A stretch of 50,208 bases of DNA from Allorhizocola rhizosphaerae (lineage in GTDB: Bacteria; Actinomycetota; Actinomycetes; Mycobacteriales; Micromonosporaceae): contig NZ_QJUG01000037.1 in assembly GCF_003426775.1 (NCBI RefSeq), positions 1 to 50,208 of the forward strand, written 5' to 3'. Shown piece by piece: positions 30,061 to 39,051 of this stretch (position 1 is its first letter; each line of letters starts with the position of its first letter). Under the pieces are notes generated by a model. It saw nothing but the letters and a program-made list of their open reading frames with translations. It was not told the DNA's origin and ran no database searches. Made by a program: the position numbers and the translations under genes.

Positions 30061-31637
30061 GGAGGTTCCTTCCCCTACTCATCGGCGCGATGGTCCTGCT
30101 TCCTGCGGCCCCGGCGCAGGCCCACGCCGCGCTCGTCAAGACCAACCCGGTGCAGGGCACGACCATCCAGGTGGCGCCGAAGCAGGTCGAGCTCACATTC
30201 AGCGAGGCGATCACACCGGTCAACGACAAGATCCGGATCATCGGGCCGGACGGCAAGCGGGCGGACTCCGGCACGCCCCAGGTCGAGGGCGCGATCCTGC
30301 GCATCGGGCTCAAGGACAACCCGCCCCGCGGGACCTATCTGGTGAGCTTCCGCGTCATCTCGGCCGACAGCCATCCCGTGCCGGGCGGGTTCACGTTTTC
30401 GATCGGGGAGCCGTCGGCCACGCCCACGCAGGAGGCTTCCGAAGAGGACGACACGACCATCACCTGGCTCATCGGTATCGCCAAATATGTGGGCTACGCG
30501 GGGCTCGTGCTTCTGGTCGGCGCGGTCTTGGTGCTCACCCTGCTGTGGCCGGCGCGGCTGGACCGGGCGGGCCCGAAACGCTTGCTGTGGCTGGGTTTCG
30601 GCCTCGTGACGCTGTCGACCGTCGGGTCGCTTGCGCTGCAAGGGCCGTACACAGGACTGGGTTTTGAAGAGGTCATGGCAAGTCCCTTCGGCATCGCGCT
30701 GCTGGTGCGCCTCGGTGTTCTGGCCGTGGCGGCGATCCTGCTGCGCCCGCTGATCAACGGCACGGGCGGCATCGTCGATCGCGTCCTGGTGCTCGGCCTG
30801 GCCGTGATCGGGGCGGTCACCTGGCCGCTCGCCGGTCATCCGGCCGGTTCACCGGTACCCCCTGTGTCGATCGTTGTCGATGCGCTTCACCTGGCGGGCG
30901 TCGCCGCATGGCTCGGCGGCCTGGCCATGCTCGCGCTGTTCCTGCTGCGCAAGGCCACGGAGACGGAGCTGCACGCGATCCTGCCCGTCTGGTCGCGGTG
31001 GGCCGGGCTCGCCGTGTCGACCGTCCTGCTCGCGGGCGTCATCTCGGCGCTGATCGAAGTCGGCACGGTGACCGCGCTCTACAAGACCACCTACGGGCGC
31101 TATCTGCTGGTGAAGCTCGCACTCGTCGCGTTGGTGATGGGTGCGGCGATGCTCGCCCGGCGCGCCGTGTCGCAGCACCGCACGACCATCGGGCCCCTGG
31201 TCAAAACCGAGCTCGCGATCGCGGCCGTGGTGCTGGGACTGACCGCCGCGCTCACCCAGACCACGCCCGCCCGCACGGCCGAGGCGATCGCACAGGCCCC
31301 GGCCATCGGGCAGGGTCAGATCTTCGCGACCACGCTCGAATCCAACCTGTTCCGGCTCCAGATCGAGGTGGATCCGGCCAAGCGCGGCAACAACCTGATC
31401 CACCTTTACGCATACACCCCAGAGGGTCAGCCCCTAAAGGTCGTCGAGTGGAAGGCGACCGTGGCGCTGCCCAGCGCGGGCGTCGAGCCGGTCGACGTGC
31501 CGATGCTCAGGCTCACCGACAGCCACGCCACCGGCTCGACCAGCATTCCGACGGCCGGCGACTGGGTGTTCAAGTTCACACTGCGCACCACCGAGATCGA
31601 TCAGGACTCGGTGACCACGACCATAAAGATCAAGTAA
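30057..31637 (+). CDS. CopC-CopD fusion, copper-handling membrane protein
   Basis: The protein has 526 residues. After a signal peptide the mature chain begins HAALVKTNPVQGTTIQVAPK, with the N-terminal His that binds Cu(II) in CopC. SADSHPVPGGFTFSIG carries the conserved Asp-x-His site. A CopD-type domain of about eight helices follows (about 140-430), with conserved LHLAGVAAWLGGL and GHPAG. A C-terminal beta domain (about 440-526) completes the chain. CopCD brings copper across or to the membrane for cuproenzymes. It is the second gene after the anti-sigma-like protein. Confidence 0.92.
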   Translation: MRRFLPLLIGAMVLLPAAPAQAHAALVKTNPVQGTTIQVAPKQVELTFSEAITPVNDKIRIIGPDGKRADSGTPQVEGAILRIGLKDNPPRGTYLVSFRVISADSHPVPGGFTFSIGEPSATPTQEASEEDDTTITWLIGIAKYVGYAGLVLLVGAVLVLTLLWPARLDRAGPKRLLWLGFGLVTLSTVGSLALQGPYTGLGFEEVMASPFGIALLVRLGVLAVAAILLRPLINGTGGIVDRVLVLGLAVIGAVTWPLAGHPAGSPVPPVSIVVDALHLAGVAAWLGGLAMLALFLLRKATETELHAILPVWSRWAGLAVSTVLLAGVISALIEVGTVTALYKTTYGRYLLVKLALVALVMGAAMLARRAVSQHRTTIGPLVKTELAIAAVVLGLTAALTQTTPARTAEAIAQAPAIGQGQIFATTLESNLFRLQIEVDPAKRGNNLIHLYAYTPEGQPLKVVEWKATVALPSAGVEPVDVPMLRLTDSHATGSTSIPTAGDWVFKFTLRTTEIDQDSVTTTIKIK

Positions 31638-31650
31638 TGGGAGAGATCAA

Positions 31651-32307
31651 GTGAAACGACTGCTGACGGTCGCCGCCGCCACGCTGGCGATCCTCGCCAT
31701 CGCCGCCCCCGCGTCCGCGCACGTGACGGTCAACCCGAGGGAGGCGACCGGCGGCGGGTATGCCCGGGTCGCGTTCCGCGTGCCGAACGAGTCCGACACC
31801 GAGAGCACCACCAAGCTTGAGGTGCACCTGCCCGAAAACGCGCCGCTGGCCTCGGTTTCGACCATGCCCGTTCCGGGTTGGACGGTGGCCGTGAGCAAGC
31901 GCAAGCTCAGCCAGCCGGTCGACAACCACGGTACGCAGATCACCGAGGTGGTCTCGGTGATCACGTGGACGGCGGCGGAGGGCGCGGCCATCAAGCCCGG
32001 CGAGTTCCAGGAATTCCCGGTGTCCATGGGACGCATCCCCGACAACGTCAATCAGTTGGTGTTCAAGGCTTTGCAGACCTACTCCGACGGCACGGTGGTG
32101 CGCTGGATCGAGGAGCCCAAGGAGGGCGTCGAGCTCGAACACCCGGCGCCGGTGCTGAAGGTGGCCAAGGCAGCCGCGACCACCGCACCCGTTGCCACGG
32201 AAGAAAAAAGCACCGACATTCTCGGTTGGTCGGCACTCGGATTGGCGATCGTGGGACTGCTGCTCGCCGGGTTCGCGCTGACGCGTTCCCGACGGGAGTC
32301 CGCGTAG
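31651..32307 (+). CDS. ycnI: YcnI-family copper-binding protein (DUF1775)
   Basis: A GTG at 31651 gives 218 residues. The signal peptide is cleaved before HVTVNPREATGGGYARVAFR; the exposed N-terminal His and a downstream Trp (MPVPGWTV) form the Cu(II) site of YcnI. The domain ends with RWIEEPKEGVELEHPAPVL, also typical. A C-terminal helix (about 190-212) anchors it in the membrane, facing out. It lies 13 bases after copCD, so both probably act together as copper chaperones. Confidence 0.92.
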   Translation: MKRLLTVAAATLAILAIAAPASAHVTVNPREATGGGYARVAFRVPNESDTESTTKLEVHLPENAPLASVSTMPVPGWTVAVSKRKLSQPVDNHGTQITEVVSVITWTAAEGAAIKPGEFQEFPVSMGRIPDNVNQLVFKALQTYSDGTVVRWIEEPKEGVELEHPAPVLKVAKAAATTAPVATEEKSTDILGWSALGLAIVGLLLAGFALTRSRRESA

Positions 32308-32374
32308 CCGCATCCGCACCTGTTCGGGCGCGTTGTCCAGGTTGGACCCACGTAACTTTGGGGAAGGCCTGGGC

Positions 32375-33343
32375 ATGCGCGTCTTACGGGTTTCAATCGG
32401 CATGGTGACACTTTTGCTCGCCGTCCCGATATTGCTGGCCGGGGCATTGGCTTGGTGGGCGATGCAGCACCGCAGCCCGGACGGCGCCTTCCACGCCGAC
32501 CTCGCGCCGATCGAGTCCGCGTCACGAATCGTTGTCGTGCCCGACATTGATGCGGTGCTGCGCCGCGACGCGCCGATCGCCCGCGCCGACCAGACCACGC
32601 TGCGCGTGCGGACAGACGGCTTCATCGGCATCGCCGAACCAGGTGCCGTCGCCTCGTTCCTGGCCGGGGTCGGATACACCGAACTGCAAGGGGTGACCCT
32701 CGGCCGAGGGCCGCTTTCCCTGACATACAAACATTTTTCTGGTACCGGCGCCGCCGCGCCCGGTCCCGCCGACCGCGATTTCTGGCTCCGCCGCGGCACC
32801 GGCGAACTGAGCTGGCGACCCGCGCACGACCGGGACCGGCAGGTGGCCCTCGTGATCGTGGCCAAGCCGGGCAGCGAGCCGGTGCGCGTCGACGTGGCCG
32901 TCACAGCGGGCTGGCTCAACTCCACGGCGTGGGGACTGCTGATCCTCGGGCCGGTGCTCCTGCTGCTCGGGCTGGCCGCGCTGGCCTGGCCGCAGCGGCC
33001 GCGCGAAATCGTGTACGTCATGGACTCGGCCGCGGCCGTCCAAGCGGGACTGCCCGCGCCACCCGTGCCCATGGGTGTCCAACCCGGACTGCCGCCCGCG
33101 CCGCCGCCATCGGCCCAGTTCCCGCCGGTGAACGTCGCGTATCAACCGATCGGGCCGTACACTCCGCCGGTGCAGTCAAACCCGCCACCGGCCGAGCTAC
33201 CCTGGCCTCCGGCCGAGCCCGCCGAAGAGACGTCACCCGCCAGCGACGTGCCCGACAACCGGCCCATGCCGGTCGCGGGCGTGCACCTGCACATCACGCA
33301 GCGAACCGAAGCCTCCACCCCCGACCCCCACCCCTCCAGCTGA
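32375..33343 (+). CDS. Membrane protein with Pro-rich C-terminal tail, function unknown
   Basis: The protein has 322 residues. One N-terminal helix (about 7-29) is followed by an extracytoplasmic domain of 160 residues, a second helix (about 190-215), and a 100-residue cytoplasmic tail rich in Pro/Ala (PPAPPPSAQFPP). No enzymatic motif is seen. It follows ycnI in the same direction but after a 67-base gap, so it may have its own promoter. Relation to copper is unproven. Confidence 0.65.
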   Translation: MRVLRVSIGMVTLLLAVPILLAGALAWWAMQHRSPDGAFHADLAPIESASRIVVVPDIDAVLRRDAPIARADQTTLRVRTDGFIGIAEPGAVASFLAGVGYTELQGVTLGRGPLSLTYKHFSGTGAAAPGPADRDFWLRRGTGELSWRPAHDRDRQVALVIVAKPGSEPVRVDVAVTAGWLNSTAWGLLILGPVLLLLGLAALAWPQRPREIVYVMDSAAAVQAGLPAPPVPMGVQPGLPPAPPPSAQFPPVNVAYQPIGPYTPPVQSNPPPAELPWPPAEPAEETSPASDVPDNRPMPVAGVHLHITQRTEASTPDPHPSS

Positions 33344-33480
33344 TCATGAGCTTAAGTCCATGTTCGACGGCGTGCCGCGGCATCAACTTCATGGTCAATC
33401 TCGTCTCGCCGGCAACTGGTTGAGCCGTGCGCCAAGGCCGTGTTGGCCCGCGTGTCCCGGCGAGGGCTACTGTCGGCGAT

Positions 33481-33750
33481 GTGACACAGATTGTTGTCGT
33501 CGACGCCCCGGAGCGGAGCCGATTCGAGGCCCTCGAAGCGGGCGAGCTGGTGGGCATCTGCGATTACCACAGGTCAGACGGTGTGATCACGCTCGACCGG
33601 GTCGAGGTCGTCCCGGCGCAGCGCGGGCGCGGCATCGGCGAGCAGATCGTCCAGGCCGCGGTGACCGCCGCCCGCGCCGAAAATCTGGAGGTCATCCCGC
33701 ACTGCTGGTTCGCCGCGGCCTGGCTCAGATCTCATCCGCAGCGGCCCTGA
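33481..33750 (+). CDS. Small GCN5-like N-acetyltransferase domain protein
   Basis: A GTG at 33481 gives 89 residues. The block YHRSDGVITLDRVEVVPAQR followed by GRGIGEQIVQAAV is the acetyl-CoA pyrophosphate loop (R-x-x-G-x-G/A) of GNAT folds. IPHCWFAAAWLRSHPQ matches the YjdJ-type short family, whose members end with a conserved Cys and Trp/His. The substrate is unknown. A strong bidirectional hairpin follows directly. Confidence 0.82.
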   Translation: MTQIVVVDAPERSRFEALEAGELVGICDYHRSDGVITLDRVEVVPAQRGRGIGEQIVQAAVTAARAENLEVIPHCWFAAAWLRSHPQRP

Positions 33751-33756
33751 CACGGC

Positions 33757-33787
33757 GAGTGGCCTGTCGCGGGTGGACAGGCCACTC
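33757..33787. terminator. Bidirectional hairpin terminator
   Basis: A perfect 12-bp stem GAGTGGCCTGTC (33757-33768) with GACAGGCCACTC (33776-33787) and a 7-base loop lies 6 bases after the GNAT gene. It sits between two convergent genes and can serve both strands. Confidence 0.78.
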
Positions 33788-33882
33788 TCACCGGGGGAAC
33801 GGTGTCCTAAGGAGACGCCGGAGAGGAGACGCCGCTCCGTACCCTCAAGAGTAGGCAAATCCACCAGAATGGACAAGTATGT

Positions 33883-35016
33883 CTACTTTGCGCCGACTGT
33901 GGGATAATCCCGTTTTATCGGTGTCAAGAACAACAAAGCGATGCTCAGCAGGACGAGCACGTTACGCAGGATGAATGTGGTTGGCGTGTCCGTGGGGATC
34001 TGCTTCGGGCCCCAGTCCACGAGCGACACCGCACCGCCCACACTGACGAGATAGCCCACAGCAAGCGGCACGTATTGCCGCGCCGCCAGCAGGCAGGCCA
34101 GCGCGGGCACAAACCAGTACAGGTGATGCGGCCAGGTGATCGGGCTGATCAGCCCGCCGACCAGGCCGGTGAGCGCCATCGCCGCGACCCGGTCGCCCGC
34201 CGAGTTCGCCTTTGCCGCGCGCCACAGGCCGAACCCGGCCGCGGCCAGCGCGAGCACGATCCACACCACCCGGTTGGGCTGATCGGGAACGACGAGCCGG
34301 TGCAGCATCCCGAGCAGCGACTGGTTGCCCGTGTAGTCGGTGCGCCCGACCCGGGCCGTGTCCCACAGCGCACCGGTCCAGAAGTCCCACGAGGCACGCG
34401 GCGCGATGGCCGCGGCGAGCAGGGTCGCGGCCGCGGCGGTCGCCGACGAGACGATCGCCGCCCGCCACTGCCGTGTGACCAGGAAGTACACGATGAATAT
34501 GCCCGGGAAGAGCTTGAGCGCCGTCGCGAGTCCAATCCCGACACCCGTCCACTTGCTCCCCTTGGCGCCGAGGATCAGGAAGTCGTACACGATCAAAATA
34601 ATCAACAGCATGTTGATCTGACCGAACGAGATGCCCTCGCGCATCGACTCCAGCACCAGCACCAGCGGTACGGCGTACAGCCACCAGCGCTCCATGCCGA
34701 GCGCGCGGAAGATCCAGAACGTGGTCACGCCGGCCGCGACGATGGTCCCGAGCGTGAACAGCGCCGCGGTCACACCGAGCTTCAGGAAGCTGAACGGGAA
34801 CAGCAGCAGCGCCGCGAACGGCGGGTAGGTGAAGTACAGCTTGCCCTGCAGGAAGTCGGGCTGCGCGTAGTCGTACAGATCGTTGCCCGCCGCCCACCAC
34901 CGCATCGCCGATATGTAGATCTTCATGTCGAAGAAGTTGTGCCCGGCCCCGGCCAGCCGAAAGAAGACGGCCGTAGCCGCGGCGGTAATGAGAGCAAGGA
35001 TCACCCACCGGCGCAT
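33883..35016 (-). CDS. GT87-family polyprenyl-phosphomannose-dependent mannosyltransferase
   Basis: The protein has 377 residues and about nine or ten membrane helices. After the first helix an extracytoplasmic loop carries HNFFDMKIYISAMRWWAAG, with the catalytic Asp of GT-C enzymes, followed by LYDYAQPDFLQGKLYFTYPP. GISFGQINMLLIILI is another typical block of DUF2029/GT87 proteins. Such enzymes add alpha-1,2-mannose to lipids such as PIM or lipomannan from a polyprenol donor. The ATG at 35016 is preferred because it directly precedes the first helix. Confidence 0.85.
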   Translation of the reverse strand: MRRWVILALITAAATAVFFRLAGAGHNFFDMKIYISAMRWWAAGNDLYDYAQPDFLQGKLYFTYPPFAALLLFPFSFLKLGVTAALFTLGTIVAAGVTTFWIFRALGMERWWLYAVPLVLVLESMREGISFGQINMLLIILIVYDFLILGAKGSKWTGVGIGLATALKLFPGIFIVYFLVTRQWRAAIVSSATAAAATLLAAAIAPRASWDFWTGALWDTARVGRTDYTGNQSLLGMLHRLVVPDQPNRVVWIVLALAAAGFGLWRAAKANSAGDRVAAMALTGLVGGLISPITWPHHLYWFVPALACLLAARQYVPLAVGYLVSVGGAVSLVDWGPKQIPTDTPTTFILRNVLVLLSIALLFLTPIKRDYPTVGAK

Positions 35017-35156
35017 GCGCGAAACAGTAGTGCAGTGAGCGCCCCCACATGCGCCCGCGTCGGATCCGTCGCCGGTCGAGGCCGCTGAGCCTGGCAAGGC
35101 TGAGGAATTCGGCCCTGCGCTCGCTGTGACGACCGCGTTGGCCGTAGGCTCGTCGC

Positions 35157-35816
35157 GTGGTAGATCTTTCCGCTGATGCCGCCGGCCTCGTCAATTCATC
35201 ACGGTCGAAGGCGGATCTCCGCAGCGACGCCCTGGTGTGGATCGACTGCGAGATGACGGGCCTCACCCCGCGCGACGCGCTGATCGAGGTCGCGGCGCTG
35301 GTGACCGACCCCGAACTGAACATCCTGGGCGACGGCGTCGACATCGTCATCCACGCCGACGACGCCGCGCTGGACGGCATGGTGGAGGTCGTCCAGCAGA
35401 TGCACGCCCGCTCGGGCCTGACCGAGGAGGTGCGCCGGTCGACCGTCACGCTCGCCGAGGCGGAGGACCGGGTGCTCGAATACATCACCCGCCACGTGCC
35501 CGACGCCAAGACCGCCCCGCTGTGCGGCAACTCCATCGCCACCGACCGCGGGTTCATCGCCCGCGACATGCCACGGCTCGACGCCTACCTGCACTACCGC
35601 ATGATCGATGTCTCGTCGGTCAAGGAGCTGTGCCGCCGCTGGTATCCGCGGGTCTACTTCGGCCAGCCCGAGAAGGGCCTCGCGCACCGGGCCCTGGCCG
35701 ACATCCGCGAGAGCATCCGTGAGCTCCGCTACTACCGCGAGGCCATCTTCGTGCCGCAGCCCGGGCCCGATGTCGAGGAGGCCAAGCGGATCGCGGCCCA
35801 GATGACGCTGGACTGA
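35157..35816 (+). CDS. orn: Oligoribonuclease
   Basis: The protein has 219 residues. The DEDDh exonuclease motifs are WIDCEMTGL (Asp and Glu), [15 protein letters not shown] (Asp) and [11 protein letters not shown] (His and Asp). [13 protein letters not shown] is typical of Orn. It degrades 2-5 nt RNA and pGpG, which ends c-di-GMP turnover. The GTG at 35157 adds about 20 residues before the usual start region and they look unconserved. No better start codon exists between it and WIDCE, so the long form is retained. Confidence 0.95.
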   Translation: MVDLSADAAGLVNSSRSKADLRSDALVWIDCEMTGLTPRDALIEVAALVTDPELNILGDGVDIVIHADDAALDGMVEVVQQMHARSGLTEEVRRSTVTLAEAEDRVLEYITRHVPDAKTAPLCGNSIATDRGFIARDMPRLDAYLHYRMIDVSSVKELCRRWYPRVYFGQPEKGLAHRALADIRESIRELRYYREAIFVPQPGPDVEEAKRIAAQMTLD

Positions 35817-35880
35817 GGAAACCTAACCCCGTCGACAGATGGTGCCGGGGTGTGGCTATCATAGGCGAGCGGTTTCGCAT

Positions 35881-35954
35881 GGTGGTCGTAGCTCAGCTGG
35901 TAGAGCACCGGGTTGTGGTCCCGGGTGTCGCGGGTTCAAGTCCCGTCGATCACC
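35881..35954 (+). tRNA. tRNA-His (anticodon GUG)
   Basis: Acceptor arms GTGGTCG and CGATCAC pair with one G-U, the anticodon stem CCGGG/CCCGG encloses TTGTGGT (anticodon GTG), and the T arm is GCGGG-TTCAAGT-CCCGT. The extra 5' G at 35881 faces discriminator C at 35954, the G-1 identity element of tRNA-His. CCA is not encoded. Confidence 0.97.
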
Positions 35955-36159
35955 CTCCTTCTTCGCGCCGTCCCTCGTCGGACGGCGCTTCTTCCGGCGC
36001 TGGCACGGCCTCGCCCGGCTTCGGCTCCGCCTCGACGATCTCGCGAATGCGCCGCGCGTTGCCTTCCTCGTCGCCGCCCTGGGCGGGTGGCACCTCCTCG
36101 TCGAGGGTGTTGGGCGACTTCCAATAACGGGTCGAGGCAAACTCTTGATCCTCGCTCAT
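35950..36159 (-). CDS. Small acidic hydrophilic protein, antisense end overlaps tRNA-His
   Basis: An ATG at 36159 with GGTGGAG upstream gives 69 residues, starting MSEDQEFASTRYWKSPNTLD followed by a Glu/Pro/Gly-rich tail. Composition is natural for a small soluble actinobacterial protein and not low-complexity noise. No family is recognised. The stop codon lies inside the acceptor stem of tRNA-His on the other strand, an unusual convergent overlap that constrains both genes. Confidence 0.55.
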   Translation of the reverse strand: MSEDQEFASTRYWKSPNTLDEEVPPAQGGDEEGNARRIREIVEAEPKPGEAVPAPEEAPSDEGRREEGG

Positions 36160-36348
36160 GTCTCCACCATGGCAGAACCGATGAGTTTTGGTACCGGCTG
36201 CCACCCAAACGAGCATGACGACGTTCGAGGAGATCATCCAGAGCAAGGTCCGGCCGCAGCACTGAGGCAGGTCCTGGACCTGATCCTCGCCGAAACCGAT
36301 GACCATCCGAAGACCCGTGCCCGCGCCCGGTGAAGCGGGCGGGCCCGG

Positions 36349-37578
36349 CTAGGGGCTGGCGGTCGGGGAGGGTTGGGCCGTGGGGGGCTCGTAAGGGATG
36401 GCCGAACCCTTCGCATACTCCTCGAAGGATTTGCTCCAGTCGGTCCAGCCGTCGCCGTATTTCAGCGTGGCGCCCGTGTTGCTGGTGATGACCGGGTCGC
36501 CGACGCGGGTCTGCTCGAACAGCCACCGGGCATTGTCGGTGGACATGTTGATGCAGCCGTGCGAGACGTTGCGCACGCCCTGGTGTTGCACCGACCAGGG
36601 CGCGGCGTGGATGTGCTCGCCGCTCCAGGTGGTGCGCTGCGCGAACTCGACCTCGGCCACGTATTTTTCGCGCGCGTTGGGGTCGTTGCGGGTGTCGAAG
36701 ATGTCGTGCGCCTTCTTCTCGATGATCACCATCACGCCGCTGGACGACTGCCACTCGGGCTTGCCGAGGCTGACCGGGATGCGCTTGATCTCCTGCCCGT
36801 CGACCGTGACCACCATCACCTTGGGGCTGGAGTGGTCGTCGACGGTCATGATGAGCTGCCGCCCGGCGCTCACGGTCAGGGTCAGGTTGCGCTTGGCGAA
36901 GTGGCCGTCGCCGCACGGCACGCCGCCCACCCGGGCGTCCACGAAGATCTTCGTGCCCGGCTTCCAGAACTCCTTGGGCCGCCAGTGCAGCTCGCGCGGG
37001 GTGTACCAGTTCCACACGCCCTCGACCGCCGGCTCGGTGGTGACCATCATGCGGCGCTGCAGCCCGGCCCGCGCGTCCTTGGGGATGTCGCGGGTCATCT
37101 GGAAGATCAGCGGCATGGCCGTGCCGATCTGCGTGTTGTCGGACATGAAGCTCGTGACACGCACCTCGTTGCTGGGCTGGGCCATCGTGGTGAACGTGCT
37201 CTTGGCGGTCACGGCCTTGCCGTCGTCGCCGGTCGCGGTGACCGTCGCCGTGTAGGTCGCGCCGTAGGCCAGCATCTTGTCGGGCATCCAGCCCTTGCCG
37301 TCGGGGTGCATCTTGCCGGGCACGGCCTTGCCCGCCGAGTCGGTGAGCTCGAACTTGGTGTCCGTGGCCTCGCTTGACGTGTAGACGATCTCGGCCGCCG
37401 CGATGACGTCGGCCGCGCCGTCGGCCGGGCTCGTGATCGCGGCCTTGGCCTTGGGCTCCGGCTCCTTCGGCTGGCCGTCGTTGAACGATGGCTTGTCTTT
37501 TGAGCACGCGCTCAGACCGGCTACGGTGGTGGCCCCCGCCAGGCCGAGGGCGGTCAGAGTCTGCCGCCTAGTTGGCAT
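36349..37578 (-). CDS. Lipoprotein L,D-transpeptidase (YkuD) with Ig-like domains
   Basis: The protein has 409 residues. A twin-Arg-like signal leads to lipobox LSAC near residue 25. Two Ig-like domains (about 50-160 and 160-250) precede the YkuD domain, with the catalytic block HAAPWSVQHQGVRN, then VSHGCINMS, where Cys is the nucleophile. IPVSLGKPEWQSSSG is typical of mycobacterial-type Ldt enzymes. It makes 3-3 peptidoglycan cross-links at the cell surface. It is 60 bases downstream of a paralogue in the same direction. Confidence 0.93.
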   Translation of the reverse strand: MPTRRQTLTALGLAGATTVAGLSACSKDKPSFNDGQPKEPEPKAKAAITSPADGAADVIAAAEIVYTSSEATDTKFELTDSAGKAVPGKMHPDGKGWMPDKMLAYGATYTATVTATGDDGKAVTAKSTFTTMAQPSNEVRVTSFMSDNTQIGTAMPLIFQMTRDIPKDARAGLQRRMMVTTEPAVEGVWNWYTPRELHWRPKEFWKPGTKIFVDARVGGVPCGDGHFAKRNLTLTVSAGRQLIMTVDDHSSPKVMVVTVDGQEIKRIPVSLGKPEWQSSSGVMVIIEKKAHDIFDTRNDPNAREKYVAEVEFAQRTTWSGEHIHAAPWSVQHQGVRNVSHGCINMSTDNARWLFEQTRVGDPVITSNTGATLKYGDGWTDWSKSFEEYAKGSAIPYEPPTAQPSPTASP

Positions 37579-37638
37579 GTCCGCTCACCATTTCAAATCG
37601 AGGGGTGTGGTGTGGTGAGTTTCCATACTGCCTGGCGT

Positions 37639-38772
37639 TCACCGCACCGGCAATGCGCTTCCCTTGACATACTCCGACCAGGGCACATTCCACGCGGTGA
37701 AGCCGTTTCCGGGCTCCAGCTGGGCTTCTGTGCCGGTCACGGTGACCGGATCGCCCACATGTGTCACGCCAAAGAGCCATTCGGCGTCGCCCCAGGACAT
37801 GTTCACGCAGCCGTGCGAGACGTTGTTCAATCCCTGATCGGCCACCGACCACGGGGCCGCGTGGATGAACTCGCCACCCCACGTGAGTCGCTGCGCGTAC
37901 GAGATGTCTGCCCGATATTGGTCACCGGGCTCGCCGGTCGTGTCGAAGACGGTCTGCACCTTCTTCTCCATGATGACCATCGTGCCGGACGACGACGGCG
38001 TGCCGGGCTTGCCCAGGCTCACCGGCATCGAGCGGATGGGCGTGCCGTTCTCCTGCACGGTCAAGTGTTTCGTCGCGTTGTCGATGAAAAGCTCCACTCG
38101 CGACTGTGCGATGTGGACAGTGGCCGAGCGGTCGGTGTCGCCGTACGCGCCGTCGCCGAACGGTGTGCCGTCGAGTGCGGCGCGCACCTTGATGACCGTG
38201 CCCGGCTGCCAATAGTTTTCGGCGCGATACGTGACCTGGCGCGGGCCCGTCCAGTGCCAAACGCCCGGCTGGTGCGGCACGGTCTCGACGAACAACCGGT
38301 GCTGCACCGCCGCGCGATCGTGCACGTCTGAGGTGAACTCCACCACGACCGGCATGGCCACGCCGTATTCCTCGCCGTCGAACAGATACATGCCCGTGCC
38401 CACGCGGTTTGCCGGCGGGGGCATCGTGTGGAACGTCGTGGTGACCGCCGCGCCGCCGTGCGCTTTGACGGTCGCGGTGTAGCGCGCGTCGAAGCGGAGC
38501 GGCTGATCGGGGACCCATGCCGAGCCGTCGGCCCGCATGCGCCCGGCGACCGCGTGTCCCTGCTCGTCGGCGAGGCTCACCGAGTCGGCTGGGCCGTCGA
38601 TGCCTATCTCGGTGCTGATGGGAAGGTCGCCCGTGCCGTCCGCAGGCGTGACGACGAGTGTCGCGGCCGCCGCCGCGGCGGCCGGCGGTTCGGCGGGCGT
38701 CGACGCCTGGGGCGCGTTTGCCGTGGTGCAGGAGGCGACCAGGAGAACGGCCGATACCCACAAAACTTTCAT
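37639..38772 (-). CDS. Lipoprotein L,D-transpeptidase (YkuD), paralogue
   Basis: The protein has 377 residues. The lipobox is VASC near residue 15. The mature chain has an Ala-rich linker, two Ig-like domains and a YkuD domain with HAAPWSVADQGLNN, then VSHGCVNMSWGD. Domain order and conserved phrases match the next gene, but overall identity looks only moderate, so the duplication is old. It lies 10 bases after the ribbon-helix-helix gene and may be co-transcribed with it. Both enzymes would contribute to beta-lactam-tolerant cross-linking. Confidence 0.93.
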   Translation of the reverse strand: MKVLWVSAVLLVASCTTANAPQASTPAEPPAAAAAAATLVVTPADGTGDLPISTEIGIDGPADSVSLADEQGHAVAGRMRADGSAWVPDQPLRFDARYTATVKAHGGAAVTTTFHTMPPPANRVGTGMYLFDGEEYGVAMPVVVEFTSDVHDRAAVQHRLFVETVPHQPGVWHWTGPRQVTYRAENYWQPGTVIKVRAALDGTPFGDGAYGDTDRSATVHIAQSRVELFIDNATKHLTVQENGTPIRSMPVSLGKPGTPSSSGTMVIMEKKVQTVFDTTGEPGDQYRADISYAQRLTWGGEFIHAAPWSVADQGLNNVSHGCVNMSWGDAEWLFGVTHVGDPVTVTGTEAQLEPGNGFTAWNVPWSEYVKGSALPVR

Positions 38773-38782
38773 ATTTAGGAAA

Positions 38783-39010
38783 TTAGCCCATCAATCGCAC
38801 GACTTCCTCGGTTCCGTCGGGAAAGACGACGTGCACCTTGCCGTCGCCGCGCTCCAGCCACTCCAGAACCACCTCGTAGACCATCACTGACCGATTGAGG
38901 ATGTCTGTCTTAGAATCGCCGGTTTTCTCGGCGATGCGCTCCAGAGCTCCGGCCGCCCGCGGCGTGAAGTTAGCCGTGATGCGCGTTAGCGATGCGGTCG
39001 GGGTGCTCAT
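38783..39010 (-). CDS. Ribbon-helix-helix (CopG/MetJ-type) protein
   Basis: The protein has 75 residues. TRITANFTPRAAGALERIAE followed by KTGDSKTDILNRSV shows the beta strand and two helices of the RHH fold, with Asn-Arg-Ser in the second helix. A short C-terminal beta hairpin (VHVVFPDGTEEVVRL) follows. It probably dimerises and binds short inverted repeats; one lies 42 bases upstream of its own start. No toxin partner is adjacent. The next gene on the strand is an L,D-transpeptidase. Confidence 0.8.
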   Translation of the reverse strand: MSTPTASLTRITANFTPRAAGALERIAEKTGDSKTDILNRSVMVYEVVLEWLERGDGKVHVVFPDGTEEVVRLMG

Positions 39011-39051
39011 CGGTGACCATCTCCTAGCGTGGTGCGATCAGATGTCCAGAA

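Noticed and set aside
35859-36140. Minus-strand frame ending GDRRDLNPRHPGPQPGALPAELRPP
   Set aside because: It translates tRNA-His antisense and is another common tRNA artefact.
36169-36333. Plus-strand frame MAEPMSFGTGCHPNE..., 54 residues, and an alternative short frame starting MTTFEEII
   Set aside because: No ribosome site for the first, and the second stops after 16 codons. One may be a frameshifted small gene, but the evidence is too weak to call.
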